Below are positions 44,793 to 52,416 of a DNA stretch of 64,000 bases, piece by piece. A program made the translations under genes and the position numbers. The notes under the pieces were generated by a model. That model was not told the DNA's origin and made no database searches. It was given only the letters and a program-made list of their open reading frames with translations. Position 1 is the first letter of the stretch; the number at the start of each line of letters is the position of its first letter. Origin of the DNA: DASWJZ01 sp963720705 (lineage in GTDB: Bacteria; Pseudomonadota; Alphaproteobacteria; Rhizobiales; Afifellaceae); the NCBI GenBank assembly GCA_963720705.1, contig CAVRGJ010000001.1, positions 248,001-312,000 on the forward strand, in the 5' to 3' direction.

Positions 44793-45409
44793 CGCCGCAG
44801 CTCATTTGCGGCGACCGCGGCGGCGCTCGCGATGAAGAAGGAGCCGGCGAGCCTGTTCACCAGCCGAAGCCGCCGTGCGCTCGTGGTGACGCGCCCGAGC
44901 GGCGCGCCGATCAGCGCATAGCCGCCATAGGCCAAAAGTGTGATTGCGAGCGCCGTTGGCGCAAGGATCATCGCCTGATCGAGGACGTGCCCGGGCACGA
45001 TGAACGGCGAGAAAATGGCGAGATAGGAGAGGATCGACTTCGGGTTGGCGAGGGCGATCAGGAAGGCGTCACGCGCCAAGTGAAACCGCGCCGCATCGTC
45101 GGCTAGCGGAGGACCGGCGGGCACCGCCCCGTTCCGACACGTCTGAACGCCGATGTAGAAGATATAGGCGCAACCGACGAGCTTGAGCGCGGTGAACAGG
45201 GTCGCGGCCGCCATGAGCACCGCGGCGACGCCGCCAAAGACCAGCGTCTGATAGACGACCGAGGCGGCGAGAATGCCGGCGATCGCCCAGACGGCCCTGC
45301 CGGCCCCGAAGCGCGCGCTGACGAGCGCGCAATTGACGGCGTTCGGTCCGAGCGCGACGGAAGCGAGCGTCCACAGCCCGACGAAGCTCAGCCAGTGAAG
45401 CAGCGTCAT
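44789..45409 (-). CDS. LysE/RhtB-family exporter
   Basis: This 206-residue inner-membrane protein has six hydrophobic segments and LysE-family marks: SVALGPNAVNCALVSARFG near the N-terminus and ALANPKSILSYLAIFSPF in the middle. LysE/RhtB members export amino acids or related small metabolites. It is coupled on both sides by 4-base overlaps (lutB stop and lutC start), so it is part of the lut unit. Its substrate is unknown; export of a lactate-related metabolite would be a guess. Confidence 0.85.
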   Translation of the reverse strand: MTLLHWLSFVGLWTLASVALGPNAVNCALVSARFGAGRAVWAIAGILAASVVYQTLVFGGVAAVLMAAATLFTALKLVGCAYIFYIGVQTCRNGAVPAGPPLADDAARFHLARDAFLIALANPKSILSYLAIFSPFIVPGHVLDQAMILAPTALAITLLAYGGYALIGAPLGRVTTSARRLRLVNRLAGSFFIASAAAVAANELRR

Positions 45410-46827
45410 TCGGCCGTCCTCCGCGCCCGGTATTCATCCATGAACGTGCGTCCGGCCGGGGCCGGCAGGTCGCGATGCTTGGTCCAGCCGCCGGCGAGCG
45501 GCAGCGTTCTGAAGCGGCCCTTCGCGTGCCCGAGATTGCCAAGCGCGCGCATCGCGATCCGCGTCGCGAAGCGATAGAGGCGCGGCCGGCGGGCGAAGAA
45601 CGCCCAGAAGCGGATGCCGAAGCGTTGCGTCGCCGGCGAAAGGCCGCGCTCGAACTCCTTCTCGCGCCAGTGCCGCATGAGATCGGGAAGCGGGATCATC
45701 ATCGGACAGACGCTTTCGCAGCGCCCGCAGAACGTCGAGGCGTTCGGCAGCTCGCGTGTCTTCTCCAGCCCAAAGATCGCGGGATCGAGCGCCTGCCCTA
45801 TCGGACCGGGATACGTGGCCCCGTAAGCATGTCCGCCGATCGCCTGATAGACCGGGCAGTGGTTCATGCAGGCGCCGCAGCGGATGCAGCGCAGCACTGC
45901 CTGATGCTCCGTGCCGAGAAGGGCGGTGCGGCCGTTATCGAGGATCACCACGTGATATTCGGCGGGACCGTCAGGATCCTCCGGGCGGCGCGGCCCAGTG
46001 GAAAACGTCGTGTAGACCGACATGTCCTGGCCGGTAGCAGACCGCGCGAGAAGCCGCAGAATCGTCGAAGCGTCGTTGAGCGTCGGCACCATCTTCTCGA
46101 TCGACGCGACGACGATATGGACGCGCGGCAGGATCTGCGTCAGGTCGCCGTTGCCCTCGTTGGTAACGATGATCGAGGTGCCGGTTTCGGCGACAAGAAA
46201 GTTGGCGCCGGTGATACCGACATCGGCGGCGAGAAAGCGTGCGCGAAGAATACCGCGCGCCTCGGCGAGGAGGCTCGTGGGCTCGGAGAGGTCGCGGTCG
46301 GGAGGGAGATGCGTGTGCGCCCGCCGGAAATCGGCCGCCACCTGCTCCTTGTTGAGGTGCACGGCCGGGGCGATGATGTGGCTCGGCACTTCACCGCGAA
46401 GCTGGATGATGTATTCGCCGAGATCGGTCTCAATTGGGACGATGCCGTTCTCCGCGAGGTGGTCGTTCAGGCCGATCTCCTCGGAGACCATGGACTTGCC
46501 TTTGGTCACGGTCTTCGCGCCGACACGGCGGCAGATGCCGAGGATCGCCTTGCGTGCGTCGTCGGCGGTCTCGGCAAAATGCACGTGGCCGCCCTGCGCG
46601 GTGACGCGCGCCTCGTAAGCCTCGAGATAGAGGTCGAGATGTTTGAGCGTGTGGTCTTTGATGGCACGCGCGTCGGCGCGCAGCTGCTCGAACTCGGGAA
46701 GCGCGGCGACGGCTTTGGCGCGCTTGCCGATGAAGTTGGAGCGCACATGGTTCAGCGCGCGCTGAAGCTGCGGATCGGCGAGCGCGTAGCCGGCGTTCTC
46801 CTTGAAGTGGTCGGCGGAGATCTGCAT
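45406..46827 (-). CDS. lutB: LutB-type iron-sulfur lactate oxidation protein
   Basis: LutB is the large iron-sulfur subunit of the LutABC complex that oxidises L-lactate to pyruvate. The 473-residue protein has an N-terminal LUD domain (TKGKSMVSEEIGLN, FLVAETGTSIIVTNEGNGD). Two 4Fe-4S motifs follow, CIRCGACMNHCPVY and CGRCESVCPMMIPLP. ATG 46827 shares one base with the stop of the GNAT gene. The family is normally encoded lutA-lutB-lutC; here GNAT and LysE genes are interleaved. Confidence 0.93.
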   Translation of the reverse strand: MQISADHFKENAGYALADPQLQRALNHVRSNFIGKRAKAVAALPEFEQLRADARAIKDHTLKHLDLYLEAYEARVTAQGGHVHFAETADDARKAILGICRRVGAKTVTKGKSMVSEEIGLNDHLAENGIVPIETDLGEYIIQLRGEVPSHIIAPAVHLNKEQVAADFRRAHTHLPPDRDLSEPTSLLAEARGILRARFLAADVGITGANFLVAETGTSIIVTNEGNGDLTQILPRVHIVVASIEKMVPTLNDASTILRLLARSATGQDMSVYTTFSTGPRRPEDPDGPAEYHVVILDNGRTALLGTEHQAVLRCIRCGACMNHCPVYQAIGGHAYGATYPGPIGQALDPAIFGLEKTRELPNASTFCGRCESVCPMMIPLPDLMRHWREKEFERGLSPATQRFGIRFWAFFARRPRLYRFATRIAMRALGNLGHAKGRFRTLPLAGGWTKHRDLPAPAGRTFMDEYRARRTAE

Positions 46828-47376
46828 CAGCTGCTGCCTTTGCGGTCGAGCATGTCGGATGTCGCCTCGCCGAGGAGCAACTCGACGATGACCGTGTCGC
46901 GCCAGACCCCGTCGAGGCGCGCGTGTCGGCGATAGAATCCGACCTCGCGGAAGCCGAGCGCGGCGCAGAGCCGCCGGCTCGCGACGTTTTCCGGAAAGAT
47001 TCGCGACAGAAGCTTCCAATAGCCGCGCCGCGCCACCGCATCGATGAGACTCGCAAGTACGGCCTCACCGACGCCCTGTCCGCGCGCAGTACGCGCAACG
47101 TAGACGGAGAACTCTCCGACGCCCGAATAGCAGGGCCGCGCGCGATACGGGAAGGCAACGGCGTAGCCAAGAATCGTCCCGCCGCGCTCCGCGGCGACGA
47201 TCGGCAGGTCCCGCTCGAACCACGCGAGAATGTCGGCCTCGGTGCGCGGCTCGGTCTCGAAGGTGGCGATGCGCTCCTCGATGCCCTGATTGTAGATCGC
47301 GCAGATCTCTCGCGCGTCGCGCCTCTCGCCAGCGGCGCACGTCGAGGCGATCCGCCGACGCCAGGGCCGCCGTCAC
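46827..47376 (-). pseudogene. GNAT acetyltransferase (phosphinothricin acetyltransferase-like), interrupted by one extra base
   Basis: The reading frame without a start shows a complete GNAT fold: AREICAIYNQGIEERIATFET, GYAVAFPYRARPCYSG, the acetyl-CoA loop YVARTARGQGVGEAVL, and FPENVASRRLCAALGFREVG. The natural start is the GTG at 47376, which overlaps the lutA stop. It reads VTAALASADRLDVR before a surplus C (near 47334) shifts the frame. Deleting it gives 182 residues, the usual size. This family acetylates amino groups, including phosphinothricin or methionine sulfoximine. Why it lies in the lut unit is unknown. Confidence 0.8.
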
Positions 47377-48167
47377 TCGGCCTCCCCGATCGCCGGTCCG
47401 TCGGCCATTCCTGCGAGCACCTCCGCCACGTGGCGCGACTTCGTCGCCCGCCCCTCGCGCTTCAGTTTGCCGGCCATGTTCAGGAGGCAACCGAGGTCGC
47501 CGGCGAGCAGCGTCTCAGCGCCCGTGCCGGCGATCGCAGCGGTTTTCTTTTCCACGATCGCATTCGAGATGTCGGCATATTTCACGCAGAACGTGCCGCC
47601 GAACCCGCAGCAGACATCCGCATCCGGCAGTTCCTTGAGTTCCAGCCCCTCTACGGAACCGAGCAGGCGGCGCGGCTGCGCCTTTATGCCGAGCTCGCGC
47701 AGCCCCGAGCAGGAATCGTGGTAGGTGACGCTGCCCGCGTGGCGCGCCGCCACCTTCTCGACGCCGCGCACGTCGGTCAGGAAGCTGACCAGCTCGTAGG
47801 TCTTCGCCGCAAGCGCTTCGGCGCGCGCCTGCCAGGCCGGCTCGTCGGCGAAAAGCGGCGGGTAGTGCTTCTTCAGCATGCCGGCGCAAGAGCCGGACGG
47901 CGCTACCACGTAGTCGTAGCCCTCAAACGCGGCGATCACGCCCTTCGCCAACGCCTTGGCGTCGCCACGGTCGCCGGAATTGTAGGCGGGCTGGCCGCAG
48001 CAGGTCTGCGCCTCCGGCACCTCCACCCGGCAGCCCGCATCGGCCAAGAGCTTCAGCGCCGCGAACCCGACCGTCGGCCGGAAGAGGTCGACGAGGCACG
48101 TGACGAAGAGGCCGACCTTCGGGGCGGCGGGGACGGATTTGCGCTCGGCGATGGTTGCTTTGGACAT
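47373..48167 (-). CDS. lutA: LutA-type heterodisulfide-reductase-like lactate oxidation protein
   Basis: LutA is the CCG-domain subunit of the LutABC complex. The 264-residue protein carries the two cysteine-rich motifs, CCGQPAYNSGD and CCGFGGTFCVKY, with SGSCAGM and HDSCSGLRELG between them. These cysteines bind a noncubane iron-sulfur cluster in related proteins. ATG 48167 is the first gene leftward from the shared gap with glcD. It is the likely head of the eight-gene leftward unit. Confidence 0.92.
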   Translation of the reverse strand: MSKATIAERKSVPAAPKVGLFVTCLVDLFRPTVGFAALKLLADAGCRVEVPEAQTCCGQPAYNSGDRGDAKALAKGVIAAFEGYDYVVAPSGSCAGMLKKHYPPLFADEPAWQARAEALAAKTYELVSFLTDVRGVEKVAARHAGSVTYHDSCSGLRELGIKAQPRRLLGSVEGLELKELPDADVCCGFGGTFCVKYADISNAIVEKKTAAIAGTGAETLLAGDLGCLLNMAGKLKREGRATKSRHVAEVLAGMADGPAIGEAE

Positions 48168-48300
48168 GGAGAACCTTGAGCGCACGATTGGCACGTGTGT
48201 CCGGGCCCGGTCAAATCCAATTGGCAAGGCGGCGAGCACGCTTGGAAGCCGGCTCAAAGCCCATTCGACAGGCCCGAGAAAAGGCCCTAGTGAAGGCCTC
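48168..48300. promoter_or_regulatory. Divergent promoter region between lut and glc arms
   Basis: This 133-base gap must contain promoters for both directions, since no other gap of this size lies within either arm. I see no convincing paired operator and no clear -35/-10 set by eye. No regulator gene is encoded in the window beside it. Confidence 0.45.
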
Positions 48301-49794
48301 ATGACGCTCGTAATGCCGAAGCCGAAGGCGGACGTGATCGCCAAGCGCGAGGCGATCGCGCGGGATCTCAGCGCCATCGTCCCCGGCGAGGGCGTGGTCG
48401 CGCACGAAGACGCGTTGCGAGCCTTCGAGACGGACGGCCTCACCGCCTACCGCCAGTTGCCGATGCTCGCGGTGCTGCCGGAGACGGTCGAGCAGGTGAG
48501 CCGCGTGCTGCGCTATTGCCACGAGAACGGCGTCCGCGTCGTTCCGCGCGGCTCCGGCACCTCGCTTTCCGGCGGTGCGCTACCCCTCGCCGACGGCGTG
48601 CTCCTGGTCATGTCGAAGTTCAACAAGGTGCTCGACATCGACTTCGACAATCGCGTCGTGGTGGTGCAGCCAGGCGTGACCAACCTCGGGGTGACGAACG
48701 CTGTGTCGCGGCAGGGTTTCTACTACGCGCCCGACCCCTCCTCGCAGATCGCCTGTTCGATCGGCGGCAACGTGGCGGAGAATTCCGGGGGTGTGCATTG
48801 CCTGAAATACGGGCTTACCGCCAACAACGTGCTCGGCATCGAGATGGTGCTGGTCACCGGCGAGGTGATCCGGCTCGGCGGCAAGCATCTGGACAGCGAG
48901 GGCTACGACCTGCTCGGCTTGATGACCGGCTCGGAAGGGCTGCTCGGCGTCGTCACCGAGGTGACGGTGCGCATCCTGCGCTCGCCGGAGACGGCGCGCG
49001 CCGCACTGATCGGCTTCGCGTCGAGCGAGGACGCCGGACAATGCGTCGCGGAGATCATCGGCGCCGGCGTCATCCCGGGCGGCATGGAGATGATGGACGG
49101 GCCGGCAATCCGTGCGGCGGAGGATTTCGTCCATGCCGGCTATCCACTCGACGTCGAGGCGCTTCTAATCGTGGAGCTCGACGGGCCGAGCCGAGAGGTC
49201 GGCGCGCTCATGACGCGCGTCGAGCAGATCGCCGTCGCCAACAAGGCGACAACCTTTCGCCTCTCCGAAAGCGAAGCCGAGCGCCAGCTCTTCTGGGCCG
49301 GCCGCAAGGCGGCGTTTCCGGCGGTCGGCCGGCTCTCGCCCGACTATTACTGCATGGACGGCACCATCCCGCGGAAGGCGCTTCCGGAAGTGCTGCGTCG
49401 CACGCGCGAGCTTTCGGAGCAGTACGGACTCCGCGTCGCCAACGTCTTCCACGCCGGCGACGGCAACCTGCATCCCCTCATCCTCTACGACGCCAACAAT
49501 TCCGACGAGCTTGAGCGTGCCGAGGCGTTCGGCGCCGACATTTTGAAGCTCTGCGTGGAGGTCGGCGGCGTCCTGACCGGCGAGCACGGCGTCGGCGTTG
49601 AGAAGCGCGATCTGATGCCGGTGATGTTCTCCAAAGCCGACCTCGCGCAGCAGGAGCGAGTGAAGTGCGCTTTCGATCCAAAGCACCTGCTCAATCCGGG
49701 CAAGATGTTCCCCGAGCTTCATCGCTGCGCCGAGCTCGGCCGCATGCACGTGCACAAGGGCAAGGTGGCGTTTCCCGACCTGCCGAGGTTTTGA
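48301..49794 (+). CDS. glcD: Glycolate oxidase FAD subunit
   Basis: GlcD is the catalytic FAD subunit of membrane-associated glycolate oxidase (glycolate to glyoxylate). The 497-residue protein has the FAD-binding type 4 motif PRGSGTSLSGGALPLADG and CSIGGNVAENSGGVHCLKYG. The C-terminal FAD-oxidase domain has NVFHAGDGNLHPLILYD and GVLTGEHGVGVEKRD. D-lactate dehydrogenases share this fold, but glcE and glcF follow. ATG 48301 is used; the upstream extension would run through lutA. Confidence 0.95.
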   Translation: MTLVMPKPKADVIAKREAIARDLSAIVPGEGVVAHEDALRAFETDGLTAYRQLPMLAVLPETVEQVSRVLRYCHENGVRVVPRGSGTSLSGGALPLADGVLLVMSKFNKVLDIDFDNRVVVVQPGVTNLGVTNAVSRQGFYYAPDPSSQIACSIGGNVAENSGGVHCLKYGLTANNVLGIEMVLVTGEVIRLGGKHLDSEGYDLLGLMTGSEGLLGVVTEVTVRILRSPETARAALIGFASSEDAGQCVAEIIGAGVIPGGMEMMDGPAIRAAEDFVHAGYPLDVEALLIVELDGPSREVGALMTRVEQIAVANKATTFRLSESEAERQLFWAGRKAAFPAVGRLSPDYYCMDGTIPRKALPEVLRRTRELSEQYGLRVANVFHAGDGNLHPLILYDANNSDELERAEAFGADILKLCVEVGGVLTGEHGVGVEKRDLMPVMFSKADLAQQERVKCAFDPKHLLNPGKMFPELHRCAELGRMHVHKGKVAFPDLPRF

Positions 49795-49803
49795 CGCCGG
49801 GAA

Positions 49804-51030
49804 ATGGAGACGACGCTCAAGCCCGTCGATGCCGGTGGCGTGCTCGATGCTGTCCGCTGGGCGGCGGCGGCAGAGGCTCCGCTCGAAGTCCTCGGCCACG
49901 GCTCGAAGCGCGACATTGGACGCCCGGTGCAGGCCGAATTCGGGCTCGACCTTTCCGACCTTTCCGGCATCACCCTCTACGAACCTGAGGAGCTGGTCCT
50001 TTCGGTCAAAGCGGGGACGCCGGTCGCCGACGTCGAGACACTGCTTGCGGACCACAACCAGATGCTCGCCTTCGAGCCAATGGATTTCGGGCCGCTCTTC
50101 GGCGTGGCGCGCGGGCGCGGCACCATGGGCGGCATGCTCGCCGCCAATTCCAGCGGGCCGCGGCGCCTGAAGGCCGGCGCGGCGCGCGACCACGTGCTCG
50201 GCATCAACGCGGTCTCCGGCCGCGGCGAGGTGTTCAAGTCGGGCGGGCGCGTGGTGAAGAACGTCACCGGCTACGATCTCTCGAAAGGCCTTGCCGGCTC
50301 CTGGGGCACGCTTGCGGTCGTGACGGAGGCGACGTTCAAGGTGCTGCCGAAGCCGGAGGCCGCGGCGACGTTGGTCATCGCCGGGCTCGATGACCTGACC
50401 GCCGTCACCGCACTCTGCAAGGCGATGGGAACGCCCTTCGACGTGTCAGGTGCCGCGCATCTGCCGGAGCGGCTCGTGGCCGAGGTGCCGGACGTCGCCT
50501 TCGCCTCCGGCGGGCGGTCGGCGACCTTGATCCGGCTCGAAGGCATCGCACCTTCCGTCGACTATCGTGCGGAGAAGCTGACCGCGCTCGTCGGGAGGCT
50601 CGGCGAGGTCGCAGTGCTCGAGGGCGCGCAATCGGAAGCCGTGTGGCGCGCCGTGCGCGACGTCTCCGCCTTCGGCACGGCCGCATATCCCGTGTGGCGC
50701 GTCAGCGTCGCGCCGAGCGCCGGGCCGGAGGTCGTCGCGGCGCTCAACGACACGCACGCGATCCGCTACTTCTACGACTGGTCCGGCGGGCTCGTCTGGA
50801 TCGAAGTCGAGGAGTGGGCAAGAGACGGGCTCGCGCGTGCAATCCGCACTGCGGTCGCGGAAGCCGGCGGCGGGCACGCGACCTTGATGCGCGGCAGCCC
50901 GGCGCTGCGCACGGCGATCCCTCCGTTCGAGCCGCAGCCTGAGCCGCTCGCGGCGCTTTCAAGACGCCTCAAGCTGCAGTTCGATCCGCGCGGCATCCTG
51001 AATCCCGGGCGCATTGCAACGGGGGCCTGA
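49804..51030 (+). CDS. glcE: Glycolate oxidase subunit GlcE
   Basis: GlcE is the second FAD-binding subunit of glycolate oxidase. The 408-residue protein has EVLGHGSKRDIGRPV, SGRGEVFKSGGRVVKNVTGYDL, a typical GlcE signature, and ends in DPRGILNPGRIATGA. It begins 10 bases after glcD and ends 3 bases before glcF. It lacks a complete PP-loop like that of GlcD, which is normal for this subunit. Confidence 0.94.
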   Translation: METTLKPVDAGGVLDAVRWAAAAEAPLEVLGHGSKRDIGRPVQAEFGLDLSDLSGITLYEPEELVLSVKAGTPVADVETLLADHNQMLAFEPMDFGPLFGVARGRGTMGGMLAANSSGPRRLKAGAARDHVLGINAVSGRGEVFKSGGRVVKNVTGYDLSKGLAGSWGTLAVVTEATFKVLPKPEAAATLVIAGLDDLTAVTALCKAMGTPFDVSGAAHLPERLVAEVPDVAFASGGRSATLIRLEGIAPSVDYRAEKLTALVGRLGEVAVLEGAQSEAVWRAVRDVSAFGTAAYPVWRVSVAPSAGPEVVAALNDTHAIRYFYDWSGGLVWIEVEEWARDGLARAIRTAVAEAGGGHATLMRGSPALRTAIPPFEPQPEPLAALSRRLKLQFDPRGILNPGRIATGA

Positions 51031-51032
51031 AG

Positions 51033-52370
51033 ATGCAGACCGTCTTCACCCTTCAGCAGCTTGCCGATCCCGATATCGCGGAGGCGGACGCGGTTCTGCG
51101 GCGCTGCGTGCATTGCGGCTTCTGTCTCGCCACATGCCCGACCTATCTGGAGCTCGGCAACGAGCTCGATTCTCCGCGCGGCCGCATCTATCTCATCAAG
51201 GACATGCTGGAGAACGACAAGCCGGCGTCGAGCGACGTTGCGCTGCACATCGACCGCTGCCTCTCCTGCCTCTCCTGTATGACCACCTGTCCGTCTGGCG
51301 TGAACTACATGCGTCTTGTCGACCAGGCGCGCGTCAGGATCGAGCAGACCTACCGCCGGCCCTTCCTCGACCGGCTGATCCGGCGGATGCTTGCTGCGGT
51401 GCTTCCCTATCGCCGCCGCTTCCGCCTGGCGCTCCGGCTTGCCGGGCTGGCGCGTAGCTTCTTGCCCTTCGTCAAGGGATTTGGCGTCGCCGGCCAGCGG
51501 CTTGAGGCGATGCTCGCGCTTGCGCCGGCAACTCTTCCGGCGCGCTCCTCGATCCGTCCAGGCGTGAGTTTCACGCCGGAGGGCAAGCATCGCGGCCGCG
51601 TGGCTCTTTTGAACGGCTGCGCGCAGTCGGTACTCGACCCCGGCATCAACATTGCGGCGGTCAGGCTCTTGAGCCGCTTCGGCGTCGAGGTCGTGTTCGC
51701 CAAGGGCGAAGGCTGTTGCGGCGCCATCGTTCATCACATGGGACGCGAGCAGCAGGCGCGGAGACTTGCGCGCGCCAACATCGACGCCTGGATCGACGAG
51801 ATCGAGGGCGAAGGGCTCGACGCCATTCTCACCACCACGTCGGGCTGCGGGACCACGCTCAAGGACTACGCGCATCTCTTCCGCAACGACCCGGTCTACG
51901 CCGAGAAGGCGGCGCGCGTTGCCGAGCTTGCCGCCGACGTGTCGGAATATCTCACATGGCTGAAGACCCCGACGAGCAAGCGCGGCGCCGGCCTCGTCGT
52001 CGCTTACCACTCCGCCTGCTCGCTGCAGCACGGTCAGCGGGTCACTGCGCAGCCGAAGGCGCTCCTGAAGAACGCCGGCTTCGAAGTCCGCGACGTGCCG
52101 GAAGGGCATATCTGCTGCGGCTCGGCCGGCACCTACAACATCCTGCAGCCCGACATCGCCCGGCGGCTCCGCGACCGCAAAGTCAAGAACATCGCTGCGG
52201 TGGCGCCGGATGTGATCGCGGCCGGCAATATCGGCTGCATCGCGCAGATAGCGTCGGGCACCCATGTTCCGGTGCTGCACACCGTGGAGCTCCTCGACTG
52301 GGCCTATGGCGAGGAGGAAGCGGATTTCCTCAGGCGCGGCGGCTCGCCCTTCGGCGAGGGGGTTTCTTAG
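51033..52370 (+). CDS. glcF: Glycolate oxidase iron-sulfur subunit
   Basis: GlcF passes electrons from GlcDE toward quinone. The 445-residue protein has two 4Fe-4S motifs, CVHCGFCLATCPTY and CLSCLSCMTTCPSG, in the first 100 residues. Two CCG-type domains follow, with GEGCCGAIVHHMG and GHICCGSAGTYNI. All expected cysteines are present. It starts 3 bases after glcE. The downstream malate synthase follows after 46 bases. Confidence 0.95.
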   Translation: MQTVFTLQQLADPDIAEADAVLRRCVHCGFCLATCPTYLELGNELDSPRGRIYLIKDMLENDKPASSDVALHIDRCLSCLSCMTTCPSGVNYMRLVDQARVRIEQTYRRPFLDRLIRRMLAAVLPYRRRFRLALRLAGLARSFLPFVKGFGVAGQRLEAMLALAPATLPARSSIRPGVSFTPEGKHRGRVALLNGCAQSVLDPGINIAAVRLLSRFGVEVVFAKGEGCCGAIVHHMGREQQARRLARANIDAWIDEIEGEGLDAILTTTSGCGTTLKDYAHLFRNDPVYAEKAARVAELAADVSEYLTWLKTPTSKRGAGLVVAYHSACSLQHGQRVTAQPKALLKNAGFEVRDVPEGHICCGSAGTYNILQPDIARRLRDRKVKNIAAVAPDVIAAGNIGCIAQIASGTHVPVLHTVELLDWAYGEEEADFLRRGGSPFGEGVS

Positions 52371-52416
52371 CGACTGCCGATCGGCAAGATAGAACAAGCA
52401 TTTGCAGAGGGACGGG

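Noticed and set aside
47065..47490. Arg-rich open frame across the lutA-GNAT junction as a separate gene
   Set aside because: It is the first frame of the GNAT gene continued past the extra base, plus antisense-like composition. The GNAT motifs are in the other frame.
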